Part shown: in pieces, positions 17,766 through 26,119 of the stretch | Numbering within the stretch: the first letter of the stretch is position 1 | Layout: each line of letters opens with the position of its first letter | Origin: Halococcus sediminicola | Lineage (GTDB): Archaea > Halobacteriota > Halobacteria > Halobacteriales > Halococcaceae | Reading direction: 5' to 3' | DNA length: 64,000 nucleotides | Assembly (NCBI RefSeq): GCF_000755245.1 | Contig: NZ_BBMP01000001.1 | Location: forward strand, 1 to 64,000 | Notes under the pieces: generated by a model | The model's database searches: none | Told to the model about the DNA's origin: nothing | What the model saw: only the letters and a program-made list of their open reading frames with translations | Made by a program: the position numbers and the translations under genes

Positions 17766-19235
17766 ATGTCTTCAGACACAGAAGAGAGCGGTCTCGTTCG
17801 TCAACTCAGTTGGGTTCACGGCGCTACAATCATGGCGGGAATGATGATCGGAGCCGGGATCTTCGTCATTACTGGCCAGGCGGCTGCTGTTATGGGACCG
17901 ACTGTTCCCCTTGGATTCCTTGCGGTAATTCCACTCATCATCGTCACTGCACTCATATATTCGATTTACATGAGTGGACCGCTGGGAGAACACGCCGGGG
18001 GCGCATACGTTCACATCTCCCGGACGTGGAACTCGTTGTTCACTGGCTACATCGTCATGTGGGTAAAATGGGTCGCTTATGCGGGAACGATTGCTGCTAT
18101 CGGAATCGACCTCGGTGGTGTACTCCACACCTTCGATGTACTTTCCTTTCTTCCGGCCCAGACGTGGGCGCTCTTGGTGATTACCGTCCTGTTCGTAGTC
18201 AACTTGATAGGAATCGATATCTACGGCAACGCACAGGCGTTTATGACCATCCCGCTCGTCGTTGCTCTCCTTTTGCTAGTTGTCCCTGGACTGTTTGCCG
18301 TCAGCGGTGGCAACTTCACACCCCTGCTCCCGGCAGAGCTGTACGCGGATGGCTATATTGACCCCGTACTATCTGGTACTGCGGTACTTCTGTTCTCGTA
18401 TATCGGCTTCGAGGCGCTCGCACAGGCTGGCGAGGAGATGAAAGCCCCACAGCGAACGCTGCCGAAACTGTTCGTGTACACTTCGGTTGGCGTTGGAATA
18501 CTCTACACGCTCGTCACGTTCGTGGTAATCGGCGTAATCGGGTGGCAGACTGCGGCCTCGGTGGAAGCACCCCTAACCGCAGCCGCACAGTCGTACTTCC
18601 CGGCCGGAACAGCCGTCGTCATCGCGCTCGCTAGCATCCTCGCGTATTTGACCACAATAAATACGTCGTATCTGGTCCCGAGCCGATTGTTGTACGCTTT
18701 CGGCAAGGATAACATCGTTCCGAGCACTCTCGCACACGTCAACGAACGGTTTCACACTCCGGACGTGTCGCTAACGATCACGTACGTAGTTAGCGTCGTT
18801 CTGGTACTGACGGCCACGTTCCAGTTTGCGATACTAATAACCCTCTCTGCGGTAACGCTCGTTTATTTCACGCATTCCCTTTCAGGGATGGCACTGCCGT
18901 GGCTCCGGCCGGAGCTGTATGAGCAGTCGGAGTTCCGTCCGTCACCAATAGTGTGCTCGATCATCGGCGGTGTGAGTGCGCTCACGATGGCAGTGCTCGG
19001 ATGGCAGACCCTCTCGGTGAACGGACTGGAGCCAGCGGCGAGGACGGTGCTGGCTGGAAATATCGTCGAGGGTCTCACCTCAAACCCAGCACTCATGCTT
19101 CTCGTGTGGGCTGTCGCCGGTGCAGTCGTCTTTTTCGGCTACCGCCTGTATCTCCGCTCTCAGGACCTCGATATCGAGGAACGGCAAACTATCAAGGCGC
19201 TTTACGATTCTCCTGACTCAACCAACGACGACTGA
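17766..19235 (+). CDS. APC-superfamily amino acid/amine permease
   Basis: The 489-residue protein has about twelve hydrophobic helices. The first helix carries GMMIGAGIFVITG, the APC substrate-binding GxGIF-type motif, and the N-terminal LSWVHGATIMAG is typical of archaeal APC members. SYIGFEALAQAGEEMKAPQRTLP in helix 6 and its loop is a second family signature. It follows the eut genes on the same strand. Inference: ethanolamine or another amine could be its substrate; an amino acid is equally possible. A TATA-like TTATTTATAC lies about 40 bases before the ATG. Confidence 0.88.
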   Translation: MSSDTEESGLVRQLSWVHGATIMAGMMIGAGIFVITGQAAAVMGPTVPLGFLAVIPLIIVTALIYSIYMSGPLGEHAGGAYVHISRTWNSLFTGYIVMWVKWVAYAGTIAAIGIDLGGVLHTFDVLSFLPAQTWALLVITVLFVVNLIGIDIYGNAQAFMTIPLVVALLLLVVPGLFAVSGGNFTPLLPAELYADGYIDPVLSGTAVLLFSYIGFEALAQAGEEMKAPQRTLPKLFVYTSVGVGILYTLVTFVVIGVIGWQTAASVEAPLTAAAQSYFPAGTAVVIALASILAYLTTINTSYLVPSRLLYAFGKDNIVPSTLAHVNERFHTPDVSLTITYVVSVVLVLTATFQFAILITLSAVTLVYFTHSLSGMALPWLRPELYEQSEFRPSPIVCSIIGGVSALTMAVLGWQTLSVNGLEPAARTVLAGNIVEGLTSNPALMLLVWAVAGAVVFFGYRLYLRSQDLDIEERQTIKALYDSPDSTNDD

Positions 19236-19366
19236 TCGCGTGGCTACAGCCATCGGGCACGAACCATCTCGTTTGGGACCAACATCTCAGCGTCGAATGA
19301 ACGAACTCTCATGCTCTAGTCAGATGGTAGCATACCTTTATCCGCAGCCTGCGTGAAATAGTTCGA

Positions 19367-20539
19367 ATGAAAAACGGTGATCGGCATTCAGAACTCGAAA
19401 CTCTTGCCCGTGATCTCGTGCGTCTCGAATCGGAGAATCCACCGGGAAACGAAGCTGCCGTCACCGAATTCGTGGCCGATTGGCTAGACGAACACGACAT
19501 CGAGCACGAAATCGTTGAAAAGCCGTACGAGGATCGTCCACAGGTCGCCGCATGGGTCGGCTCAGGCGCGCCAACCGTCGTGTACAACAGTCATGCGGAC
19601 GTTGTGCCTGCCGGCGATGTCGACCGCTGGACGCACGATCCATATGGCGGTCACATCGAGGACGGAAAGCTCTTCGGACGGGGGGCGGCGGACATGAAAA
19701 CGGGGCTGGCCGTGGGAATGCTTGCGATCCGTACCATGCGAGATGAGATCGAGTCTGGCCACCACAGCGGCTCCATCGTATTGCACGTCGCCATCGGCGA
19801 AGAGACGGCCGATCCGGGGACCAAAACGTTGCTTGAAAAAGGGTTCGATGGCGACTACGGTATCGTCTTGGAGCCTACCGACTTTCGAGTGGCTACCCGG
19901 TCGAAAGGGCTTGCGTGCTACGAGATAACGGTTCGCGGCGAGCAGTCACACGCGAGTCGTCCCGATCAGGGCACCAACGCAATCGAAGCGGTCGGGCCGC
20001 TCATCGCCACCGTCGACGACTACGACACCGAACTCAGGAAGAGCGAGGATTCACTCGTCGGTCGCTCCTACGCGACGCTCACACAGATGGCAGCCGGTAT
20101 CGACTCGAATATGGCTGTTCTTCCGGAAGAAGCCAGCCTCCTCCTCGACCGGAGAGTTCTTCCCGGCGAATCGCTTGAAGACGTGGATGACGAGATAGCG
20201 TCCCTTCTTGCCACTCTCGCCACGGATCATGATGTCGACGCGACGTGTCGGCGCGTCCAGAAGTACGCCGCGGCATCTGTGCCGACGGATACCCATCTCG
20301 CATCGGTGCTTCGATCGAGCGTGGGTTCGGTAACGGGAACAACGCCCGCTCCGTGGGGTATCGAAGCAGCCACCGACGTGCGGAACTTCGTGAACGATGC
20401 AGCAATCGATGCCGTCACGTGGGGTCCCGGTCGTCTTGAACAGGCACACACCGTTGATGAGCACATCAACCTACGCGATGCTGCCGCCGGACTCAATATC
20501 TTGAAACGAGCAACGCGAGAGTTGCTTGCATCGGGGTGA
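19367..20539 (+). CDS. M20-family metallohydrolase (ArgE/DapE/acetylornithine deacetylase type)
   Basis: The 390-residue protein has the two-zinc M20 core: NSHADVVPAGDVDRWTHDPYGG (metal His-x-Asp), GRGAADMKTGLAVG (bridging Asp), AIGEETADPG (catalytic and metal Glu) and a C-terminal EHINLRDA with the last histidine. The insert dimerisation domain is present between about residues 180 and 290. No signal peptide is seen. CTTTATCC about 28 bases before the ATG suggests a leaderless transcript. The exact amide substrate cannot be read from motifs. It lies downstream of the permease and could process an imported N-acyl compound. Confidence 0.87.
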   Translation: MKNGDRHSELETLARDLVRLESENPPGNEAAVTEFVADWLDEHDIEHEIVEKPYEDRPQVAAWVGSGAPTVVYNSHADVVPAGDVDRWTHDPYGGHIEDGKLFGRGAADMKTGLAVGMLAIRTMRDEIESGHHSGSIVLHVAIGEETADPGTKTLLEKGFDGDYGIVLEPTDFRVATRSKGLACYEITVRGEQSHASRPDQGTNAIEAVGPLIATVDDYDTELRKSEDSLVGRSYATLTQMAAGIDSNMAVLPEEASLLLDRRVLPGESLEDVDDEIASLLATLATDHDVDATCRRVQKYAAASVPTDTHLASVLRSSVGSVTGTTPAPWGIEAATDVRNFVNDAAIDAVTWGPGRLEQAHTVDEHINLRDAAAGLNILKRATRELLASG

Positions 20540-20630
20540 GATGAGAGATTGACTCAATCGGCAGTGTTGAGTGGGTTTGTTTTCGCTGACGGATCGATCC
20601 GATTCCGCGACCCCGAAGCCACCCTCAAAC

Positions 20631-21064
20631 ATGCTGCCGACACAACTGACCGACTTGACTGAGATGGAGCCGCTTGACCGTTTGTGTCTACAACAACTCG
20701 CTGTCGACGCGATCCATCGCCGTACAGCGCCCGCGAGTTCGACACTCCCGACCACAAGGAATTCGTGAAACAGACGAGCGAGCGTGGCCACTTGCTGACG
20801 TTCCCGACTGTACGAGAGTTTCCGGACAGCGAGTACAAGACGGTCGGCGGCTACAAGCGTCTGGAGGCCGCCCGACGTGCGGGCCTCAACAAATTCACCG
20901 TGCGCGTGCTCGACCTCGACAAGTGGGAGACTGCCCGCCGGTTTGTCGACGGGCATATCCCGGATCGAGGGCGATGGGACAGCTCCCGCGAGGAGCCTGA
21001 GATTGAGGAGTTGACCGAGTTCTCACCGGCGAGTTCGTTTGAGACACAGCCAAAGCAAGGCTGA
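20631..21064 (+). pseudogene. ParB/Spo0J N-domain-like small protein, frameshifted
   Basis: The first frame from the ATG at 20631 reads LTEMEPLDRLCLQQLAVDAIHRR. The homologous continuation REFDTPDHKEFVKQT, RGHLLTFPTV, YKTVGGYKRLEAARRAGL and VRVLDLDKWETARRFVDGHI is in another frame, so one base has been gained or lost near 20728. The GGYKRLEAARRAG part resembles the ParB-like nuclease/effector domain. The tail SPASSFETQPKQG is repeated as a fragment at about 31266-31310, next to the second palindrome cassette. Confidence 0.65.
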
Positions 21065-21124
21065 AACGAGAATCTTCAGGATTCGTCCGGTGGTGGGCTT
21101 CGGCCGCCGTGGAGCGTCGTCTGT

Positions 21125-21171
21125 CTTATGTAACGCTCGGTGGCTTTATGCGCTCTCGATTGTTACATAAG
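21125..21171. repeat. 47-bp imperfect palindrome, left end of cassette 1
   Basis: CTTATGTAAC at 21125-21134 and GTTACATAAG at 21162-21171 are exact inverted repeats separated by 27 bases. The same palindrome with a related interior occurs at 31372-31418. It lies 6 bases before the DUF6788-like start, so it may double as promoter or operator. Confidence 0.85.
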
Positions 21172-21177
21172 GTGGTT

Positions 21178-21528
21178 ATGACCGAACAGGATCCGCCGGC
21201 CCCTCCGGGGCAGTTGCCGAAGTACCTCGCCGAAGGCCTGCCCAAACAGGACAGCGAGACGCTCGCAGAGACGCTCGCAGAGACCCGCGAGTACATCGAG
21301 GAGTTGCTCGCGTGGAGAGAGCGGCCGGTCGAAGAGCACGACCTTCCTGAAGAAGCCGAGCCAGTTGACGAATCCACCCACGGGCAGGGGACCGTGATCG
21401 AGGAGATGGTGACCTGTGGCGACGAATCGTGTGCGTGCATGACCGACGGCGAGAAGCATGGGCCGTATCTCTATCGGTACTACCGCGAGGATGGAACGCT
21501 CACCTCGGAGTATCTCGGGAAACCATGA
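21178..21528 (+). CDS. DUF6788-like small protein in a palindrome-flanked cassette
   Basis: The 116-residue protein has a proline-rich start (TEQDPPAPPGQLPKYLAEGLPKQ), an acidic/coiled-coil-like helix with a short LAETLAET duplication, and a C-terminal module VTCGDESCACMTDGEKHGPYLYRYYREDG with three cysteines, then LTSEYLGKP. This GPYLYRY...SEYLGK ending is that of the widespread DUF6788 small proteins. The function is unknown; cysteines may bind metal. ATG 21178 is chosen because the upstream frame runs through the palindrome. 47-bp palindromes flank it on both sides and a decayed sister copy exists at 31.4 kb. Confidence 0.75.
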   Translation: MTEQDPPAPPGQLPKYLAEGLPKQDSETLAETLAETREYIEELLAWRERPVEEHDLPEEAEPVDESTHGQGTVIEEMVTCGDESCACMTDGEKHGPYLYRYYREDGTLTSEYLGKP

Positions 21529-21541
21529 GCGGACCGCCGCG

Positions 21542-21588
21542 CCTTGTGTAACAATCTCCATTTACTTCCCACGAAAAATTACATAAGG
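21542..21588. repeat. 47-bp imperfect palindrome, right end of cassette 1
   Basis: CCTTGTGTAAC and TTACATAAGG form inverted arms 14 bases after the DUF6788-like stop codon. Length equals the left palindrome. Together the two palindromes give the 464-bp unit ends CTTATGTAAC and ACATAAGG. Confidence 0.75.
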
Positions 21589-21694
21589 GTTTGGGCATCA
21601 ATGATTGGTCCGGCCGCTGGTGAGACTCGGTTGAGATTCTTGCGACGTTTGCTGGAGACACGAGAAATTCCCCCGTAAGGCAATCGTTGGGCGA

Positions 21695-21941
21695 CTATTC
21701 GAGGGTGGCGAGAACGCGGATGTCGGTGTCATCGTGGCGCTCGCGTTCGGTCCGCGCGCTATTGTCGCGGAGGGAGGTTTCGACGCGCTTGTCGAGGGCG
21801 GCCGGTTGTGGATGGTCGATGTGGACGATGAGCGTCGAGTGGTCCGGGTCGCTGTTGTCGATAACGAGCGAGAGTTCGTTGAAGTCGTCCAGGTGGCGGT
21901 AGTCGCTGAATTCTTCGGCAATTCCGGTAGCTGTTCTTCGT
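21695..21941 (-). pseudogene. Remnant of a small haloarchaeal protein of unknown function
   Basis: A minus-strand frame without a start codon encodes about 80 residues: EEFSDYRHLDDFNELSLVID, then STLIVHIDHPQPAALDKRVE and ending DDTDIRVLATLE with a TAG stop at 21695-21697. The codon pattern and acidity are those of real haloarchaeal protein, whereas the longer overlapping frames are Ser/Thr-rich shadows. An in-frame stop lies just upstream near 21950. I do not recognise the family; it looks 5'-truncated next to the alpha/beta hydrolase gene. Confidence 0.5.
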
Positions 21942-21955
21942 CTCCAGTGAGGGCG

Positions 21956-22861
21956 CTACGATTCGATGAACGTTGTCACTTCGTAAAGGAGCTGGTCGAG
22001 GTCGTCGATCAGCGGCGAGTGGCCACAGTCGTCTAAGACGAGCAATTCGGCGTTCGCACCGATGTCTGCAACCGTCTGTTTGACCATCTCCTCGGTAATC
22101 ACGAGGTCGCGCTCACCCCGAAGTACAAGCGTTGGCATATCGATCTCGGTTGCTTTCCCCGTTCCCTCGGTGACACCATTGTCCTCTTCGGAGATGTTGA
22201 ATTGTGCCAGCGCGTAGTCGACATCGACGATATTGCGTTGGGTGAGCATATCTTCGACATACTCGTCGTATCGGGCAGGTTCTGGCTGGTTGTGAGTGTA
22301 GATGAGCTGCTCCCAGATTGCCCGCATCGTCGCTCCATCGTTCGTCCGCTGGGCCTCGGCGACGGGCATGACTTGGATCGGATCCTCGGCGATTTCTTCA
22401 CGCGTGGTGAGAAATTCGTCGGTGGGTTCACCGTTCTCGTCCTTTCTGTAGATCGGATAGCCACGCGTGCTCACCGGAGCCATGAGAACGAGTTTCCGAA
22501 CTCGGTCAGGGTGGTCTGCGGCGAATTCCATCGCTACTCCGCCGCCGGTCGACCACCCCATGAGGTGAAACGCTTCGAGGTCGAGTTCGTCCACGAACAT
22601 CTCGACGTCGTTGGCGAAGTTGGCAATCGAATCGATCTGTGTTTCATATGATGAAGCACCGAACCCTCGCATATCCATCGCATAGAGCTTGTATTCTGGA
22701 TCCATCGCTTCGAGCAGGACATCCCAGTGTTTCGAGGATGTCTGGTTGCCGTGGAGCAAGAGGAGTGGAATCGTCCCGCCCTCACGCTCGCGGTAGCTGA
22801 TGGTTTCGCCGTTCGGCAGTTCAGTTGAGTGGAGTTCGGCGGTCATATCGTCTGTTGACAT
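21956..22861 (-). CDS. Alpha/beta-fold hydrolase
   Basis: About 301 residues from the ATG at 22861; a longer frame to 22900 exists but lacks conserved content. IPLLLLHGNQTSSKHWD carries the oxyanion HG motif, LMGWSTGGGVAMEFA holds the nucleophile serine (GxSxG), RGERDLVI the acid and CGHSPLIDD the histidine, so the full catalytic triad is visible. Cap-domain residues lie about 140-220. It is cytoplasmic with no signal. The substrate (ester, epoxide or C-C bond) cannot be told. Confidence 0.85.
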   Translation of the reverse strand: MSTDDMTAELHSTELPNGETISYREREGGTIPLLLLHGNQTSSKHWDVLLEAMDPEYKLYAMDMRGFGASSYETQIDSIANFANDVEMFVDELDLEAFHLMGWSTGGGVAMEFAADHPDRVRKLVLMAPVSTRGYPIYRKDENGEPTDEFLTTREEIAEDPIQVMPVAEAQRTNDGATMRAIWEQLIYTHNQPEPARYDEYVEDMLTQRNIVDVDYALAQFNISEEDNGVTEGTGKATEIDMPTLVLRGERDLVITEEMVKQTVADIGANAELLVLDDCGHSPLIDDLDQLLYEVTTFIES

Positions 22862-22988
22862 CCCGTACAATTTCTCGTATGGACATATAATTCTTGACAC
22901 GCTCCTCTTTTGGCGTGCTTACTTAGCATGGTGCCTAGAGCTTGGAGTTTTGAACCGTGGTCAGGACTCGGTTGTAGTCGCGGGGCTT

Positions 22989-23654
22989 CTACAGTCGAAC
23001 ACTCACAGTAATGCCCTCTCCGACGGGGACGAGGACGGTCTCGAATGCAGAATTTGTGCGGACGTGGTGGTAATAATCCGCGATGCCAGCCAGATTCTTG
23101 GTTTCTGGTTCGTGATCGTCCTCTAAGACAGCACGAAGCTCTTCAGGGTCAAACTGTCCAGTGGCAGTGATGACGTTGTCGGCGATGACGACACCACCAG
23201 AAGCAACCTTCTCGCGGACGGCTTCGAAGGCGTCGACGTAGCGGTGGTTTTCGTTGTCAATGAGTACGAGGTCGAACGGGCCATCGTAGCGCTCGATCGT
23301 CTCCAGGGCGTCACCCTCCTCGAACACTGCGCGGTCATCGTAGCCGCCGCGAGTGAGGTACTCGCGGGCCTGCTCTAATTCGTCGTGGTCGACTTCGGTG
23401 AGAACGATCCGCCCATCAGACGAGAGTGCTGGTGCGAGCCAGTACGCGGAGTAGCCGTAGCCGGAACCGAACTCGAAAACGGACTCGGCATCAACCAGTC
23501 GGGCGCAGAGCCGGAGGAATTCCCCGACATCAGGGCCGACGGTTGGGAAGTCAGACTCGCGTGCCTGCGCTTCCATCGATTCGAGTACTTCGTCCATCTC
23601 GGGAGTCGTCAGATGGAGCAGTCGGCCAACCGCTTCAGAGACAAGTTCGGTCAT
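22989..23654 (-). CDS. SAM-dependent O-methyltransferase (class I, family 3-like)
   Basis: About 221 residues from the ATG at 23654. FEFGSGYGYSAYWLAPAL is the SAM-binding glycine-rich motif I, VLTEVDHDELEQAREYL motif Post-I with acidic residue, GPFDLVLIDNENHRYVDAF corresponds to the metal-binding Asp motif of catechol/caffeoyl-CoA O-methyltransferases, and GGVVIADNVI follows. An upstream frame extension to 23699 is not conserved. The acceptor is unknown. Confidence 0.87.
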   Translation of the reverse strand: MTELVSEAVGRLLHLTTPEMDEVLESMEAQARESDFPTVGPDVGEFLRLCARLVDAESVFEFGSGYGYSAYWLAPALSSDGRIVLTEVDHDELEQAREYLTRGGYDDRAVFEEGDALETIERYDGPFDLVLIDNENHRYVDAFEAVREKVASGGVVIADNVITATGQFDPEELRAVLEDDHEPETKNLAGIADYYHHVRTNSAFETVLVPVGEGITVSVRL

Positions 23655-24193
23655 GGTATTGCACGCATGTGGGCCGAGTGCTAAAACTCGCTGTGTCACT
23701 CGTCGAGTTGATATTGACTTCTTGCTTCTGGGTGTTGACCGAGTGTAGACAGTGGGTGATGGCGGTTTTCCGGTGCGTTCGAATAGGGGATTTCGTCCGA
23801 TGGTTCTGGACCGAGCGTCAGGAAGAGGTACCTTCTGGACACTCCTAGCTCACTTGGTTTCAAACTCAAAGACTCGCTGCAACTCAGTTTCTATTCGAGT
23901 ACTTGCCTTCGTGTGCTTGTCGCCGTCCATTCGGCCTGACGATTTCGTCGCTGACGAGCATATTGTCAATCGCGATATGGAGATCAGGAAACCCTCATTG
24001 AACTCACATCAGGAACTGAGAGCTGGCAAATGACGTTCCACGCACCCTCGTGCAGAGCTACGGAAATCAGAAGAACCGAGAGAGACTGCCCAGTACAGAG
24101 ATTGAACTTGAAACGAACGGAGTAGTGACAGAATTTTTTAGATGCCTCTATTACATTAGGACACAAATATGCGTGGTGAACGGTGTAAGGATC
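23655..24193. other. Gene-poor stretch of about 540 bases
   Basis: No supportable gene. Around 23800-23860 a segment with AGGAAGAGGTACC and TTCTGGACACT resembles 34737-34790 (AGGAAGGGGTACC, TTTTGGACACT), a shared fragment of about 50 bases of unknown nature. The final 60 bases are AT-rich and contain the likely promoter of the regulator at 24194. Confidence 0.5.
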
Positions 24194-25036
24194 ATGGACC
24201 CGTCGCTCGAAGACATCGACTTTCTGGCCCGCTCACAGCACCGCATCGGGGTGCTCGCCGCACTAGCTGAGAATTCCTCTGATCGTCGTGATCTGCAAGA
24301 CACCACCGAGGCCTCGGCTTCGACTATCTCCCGTGTTCTCAGTGATCTCGAAGCTCGCCACTGGGTCACCCGAGATCCGCCTCGATACGAACTGACGCCG
24401 TTAGGAACTTTTGTTGCCACGCGATTCCTCAATCTCCATGACGCAATGGGCCTCGAACGAACGTTACGCGATGTCTGGCAATGGCTGCCGCGTGAGATGG
24501 ATGGATTTTCAGTCGAACTGTTCGATGACGTCGTCGTCTCGTATCCGGGGCCTGCGTATCCCTATCAACCCGTCGAACGCGTGACTCACCTGCTTGAGCA
24601 CACCGAGACGATACGTGGCTTCGGGACGACGATCTACAAATCAGGGAACATCGAAGTGTTCTGTCGGCGCGTCATCGAAGGGATGGAGATGGAATATGTC
24701 TATGCGCCATCAGTTCTTCGAGCCATCATCGCGTGGAATCCCGACCTTGTCGCCAAAGTCTTCGCGTGCGAGAACTGCACCATCCTCCTGCATGACGACC
24801 TGCCGGATGGCGATCGGTGCGGACTCAACGTCATGGATGACTGTATCGGACTCTGTGGACACGATCGCGAGACCGCACAACTCAAGGCCGTGATCGATAC
24901 AAAATCGTCAGAGGCGCGCGACTGGGCGACTAATGCGTACGAGCGCTATCGTAGTGAAGCGCGCCCGTTTGATCCGGACGCATTCGAGACGGCAGATCAC
25001 GATCCACAAAGGATTACGTTACGCGTTGAGGCCTGA
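24194..25036 (+). CDS. Winged-helix transcriptional regulator with FilR1-like C-terminal domain
   Basis: About 280 residues from the ATG at 24194, preceded by an AAGGAT ribosome-binding-like motif. Residues 1-75 are a MarR/ArsR-type winged helix (FLARSQHRIGVLAALAE, then TTEASASTISRVLSDLEARHWV and the wing DPPRYELTPLG). The rest, with QWLPREMDGFSVELFDDVVV and LLEHTETIRGFGTT, matches the archaeal middle/effector domain of FilR1-like regulators. The C-terminal NVMDDCIGLCGHD may sense a ligand. Targets are unknown; no operator is evident nearby. Confidence 0.82.
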   Translation: MDPSLEDIDFLARSQHRIGVLAALAENSSDRRDLQDTTEASASTISRVLSDLEARHWVTRDPPRYELTPLGTFVATRFLNLHDAMGLERTLRDVWQWLPREMDGFSVELFDDVVVSYPGPAYPYQPVERVTHLLEHTETIRGFGTTIYKSGNIEVFCRRVIEGMEMEYVYAPSVLRAIIAWNPDLVAKVFACENCTILLHDDLPDGDRCGLNVMDDCIGLCGHDRETAQLKAVIDTKSSEARDWATNAYERYRSEARPFDPDAFETADHDPQRITLRVEA

Positions 25037-25320
25037 TTGTCGGTCGGTATCCCCAATTTGCTGTAGCGTTCTACTGGTTGATTTCATTTGTTGGGGATGA
25101 CTCTCTGCTCATCAGAGGGCCTCTTTTCCGTCTCGTCGGACCGAATGCACCCCACTCGCAACGATATCGGTTGCTACAAGATGCGAGAACGAGACTGCCG
25201 ATATAATTGATGGAGGATACTATTTGCAAGGGGTGAAATTTTGCATGGAATAACTACATTTCCTCATCCAGCGTACTAGCGGTCGCGGAAGGTAGACACC
25301 TGCCGCACAGGAGAGAACTC

Positions 25321-25716
25321 ATGCAGAAAGCAAAAGAAGAACTCCCAGTTGCGATAGAGACACCGGACGCGAAAGTACGACAGCAGACGGACTTCGGTGC
25401 GGCGACCGACTACGGCGAACTGGCCGCAGAACGCCTCCGGTTTGCTGCCGGAACCGACCTTACGCCGCTCCTCAAAGGTTTGGAGGACGATATGTGCCAG
25501 TGTCCCCACTGGGGCTATGTGCTGGACGGCGCAATCAACCTTCGCTACAGCGACGGGATTGAAGAAGTCAGCGAGGCAGGCGATCAACTCTACTGGCCGC
25601 CGGGACACACCCTCTGGGTTGAGGAAGACACGGAGTTCATTCTCTTCAGCCCGCAGGACGACCACATCGAAGTCTTCGAACACATGGCCAACAGGATGGA
25701 AGAGTTGGAGGAGTAG
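25321..25716 (+). CDS. Cupin-like small protein
   Basis: The 131-residue protein has a single conserved beta-barrel pattern: CQCPHWGYVLDGAINLRYSDG, VSEAGDQLYWPPGHTLWVEED and EFILFSPQDD, typical of cupin domains where the first histidine follows a cysteine pair. Metal ligands are incomplete compared with classical cupins. AGGAGAG lies 6 bases before the ATG, a good ribosome-binding site. The next gene starts 3 bases after the stop, so they form an operon. Role unknown. Confidence 0.7.
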   Translation: MQKAKEELPVAIETPDAKVRQQTDFGAATDYGELAAERLRFAAGTDLTPLLKGLEDDMCQCPHWGYVLDGAINLRYSDGIEEVSEAGDQLYWPPGHTLWVEEDTEFILFSPQDDHIEVFEHMANRMEELEE

Positions 25717-25719
25717 AGC

Positions 25720-25980
25720 ATGGCAAGGATCTACGATCAAGAGGCTGACGACGCGTTCCAGCAGGCACACCGTGAGGTACGTCAGGCAGTCTTAGAAACT
25801 CAGGATATGGTGGAGGCGATGTGTCCGCATCCCGACTGTGGACTAACGACAACCGCACCGGCCCCCGATGTAGGGACGAAGATAACGGTAACACGCAGTG
25901 CAGCCCTGTTCGGCGACTACGAGAAGATGCGCTGTCCAGAGGGACACAAGATATTCGTTCACTACTGCAAGACATCGTAA
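25720..25980 (+). CDS. Small protein with Cys/His metal-binding pattern, unknown function
   Basis: The 86-residue protein has an acidic N-terminal helix (EADDAFQQAHREVRQAVLET) and two cysteine clusters, MCPHPDCGL and MRCPEGHKIFVHYC, which could form one zinc site. I do not recognise a family. Its start is 3 bases after the cupin gene, so it is cotranslated with it, suggesting joint function. Confidence 0.6.
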   Translation: MARIYDQEADDAFQQAHREVRQAVLETQDMVEAMCPHPDCGLTTTAPAPDVGTKITVTRSAALFGDYEKMRCPEGHKIFVHYCKTS

Positions 25981-26119
25981 GGGCGGTGAGACCGATCGAG
26001 AAAACGTTTCGAGTGGTGCGTCGTCCGAACGACTGACCTACGACAGGTAGTCTTCCCGTTCGAAGATATCCTGTCACCGCTCGAAGAAACCGAATTTTTC
26101 GCTCGCTCGACTAACCCCA

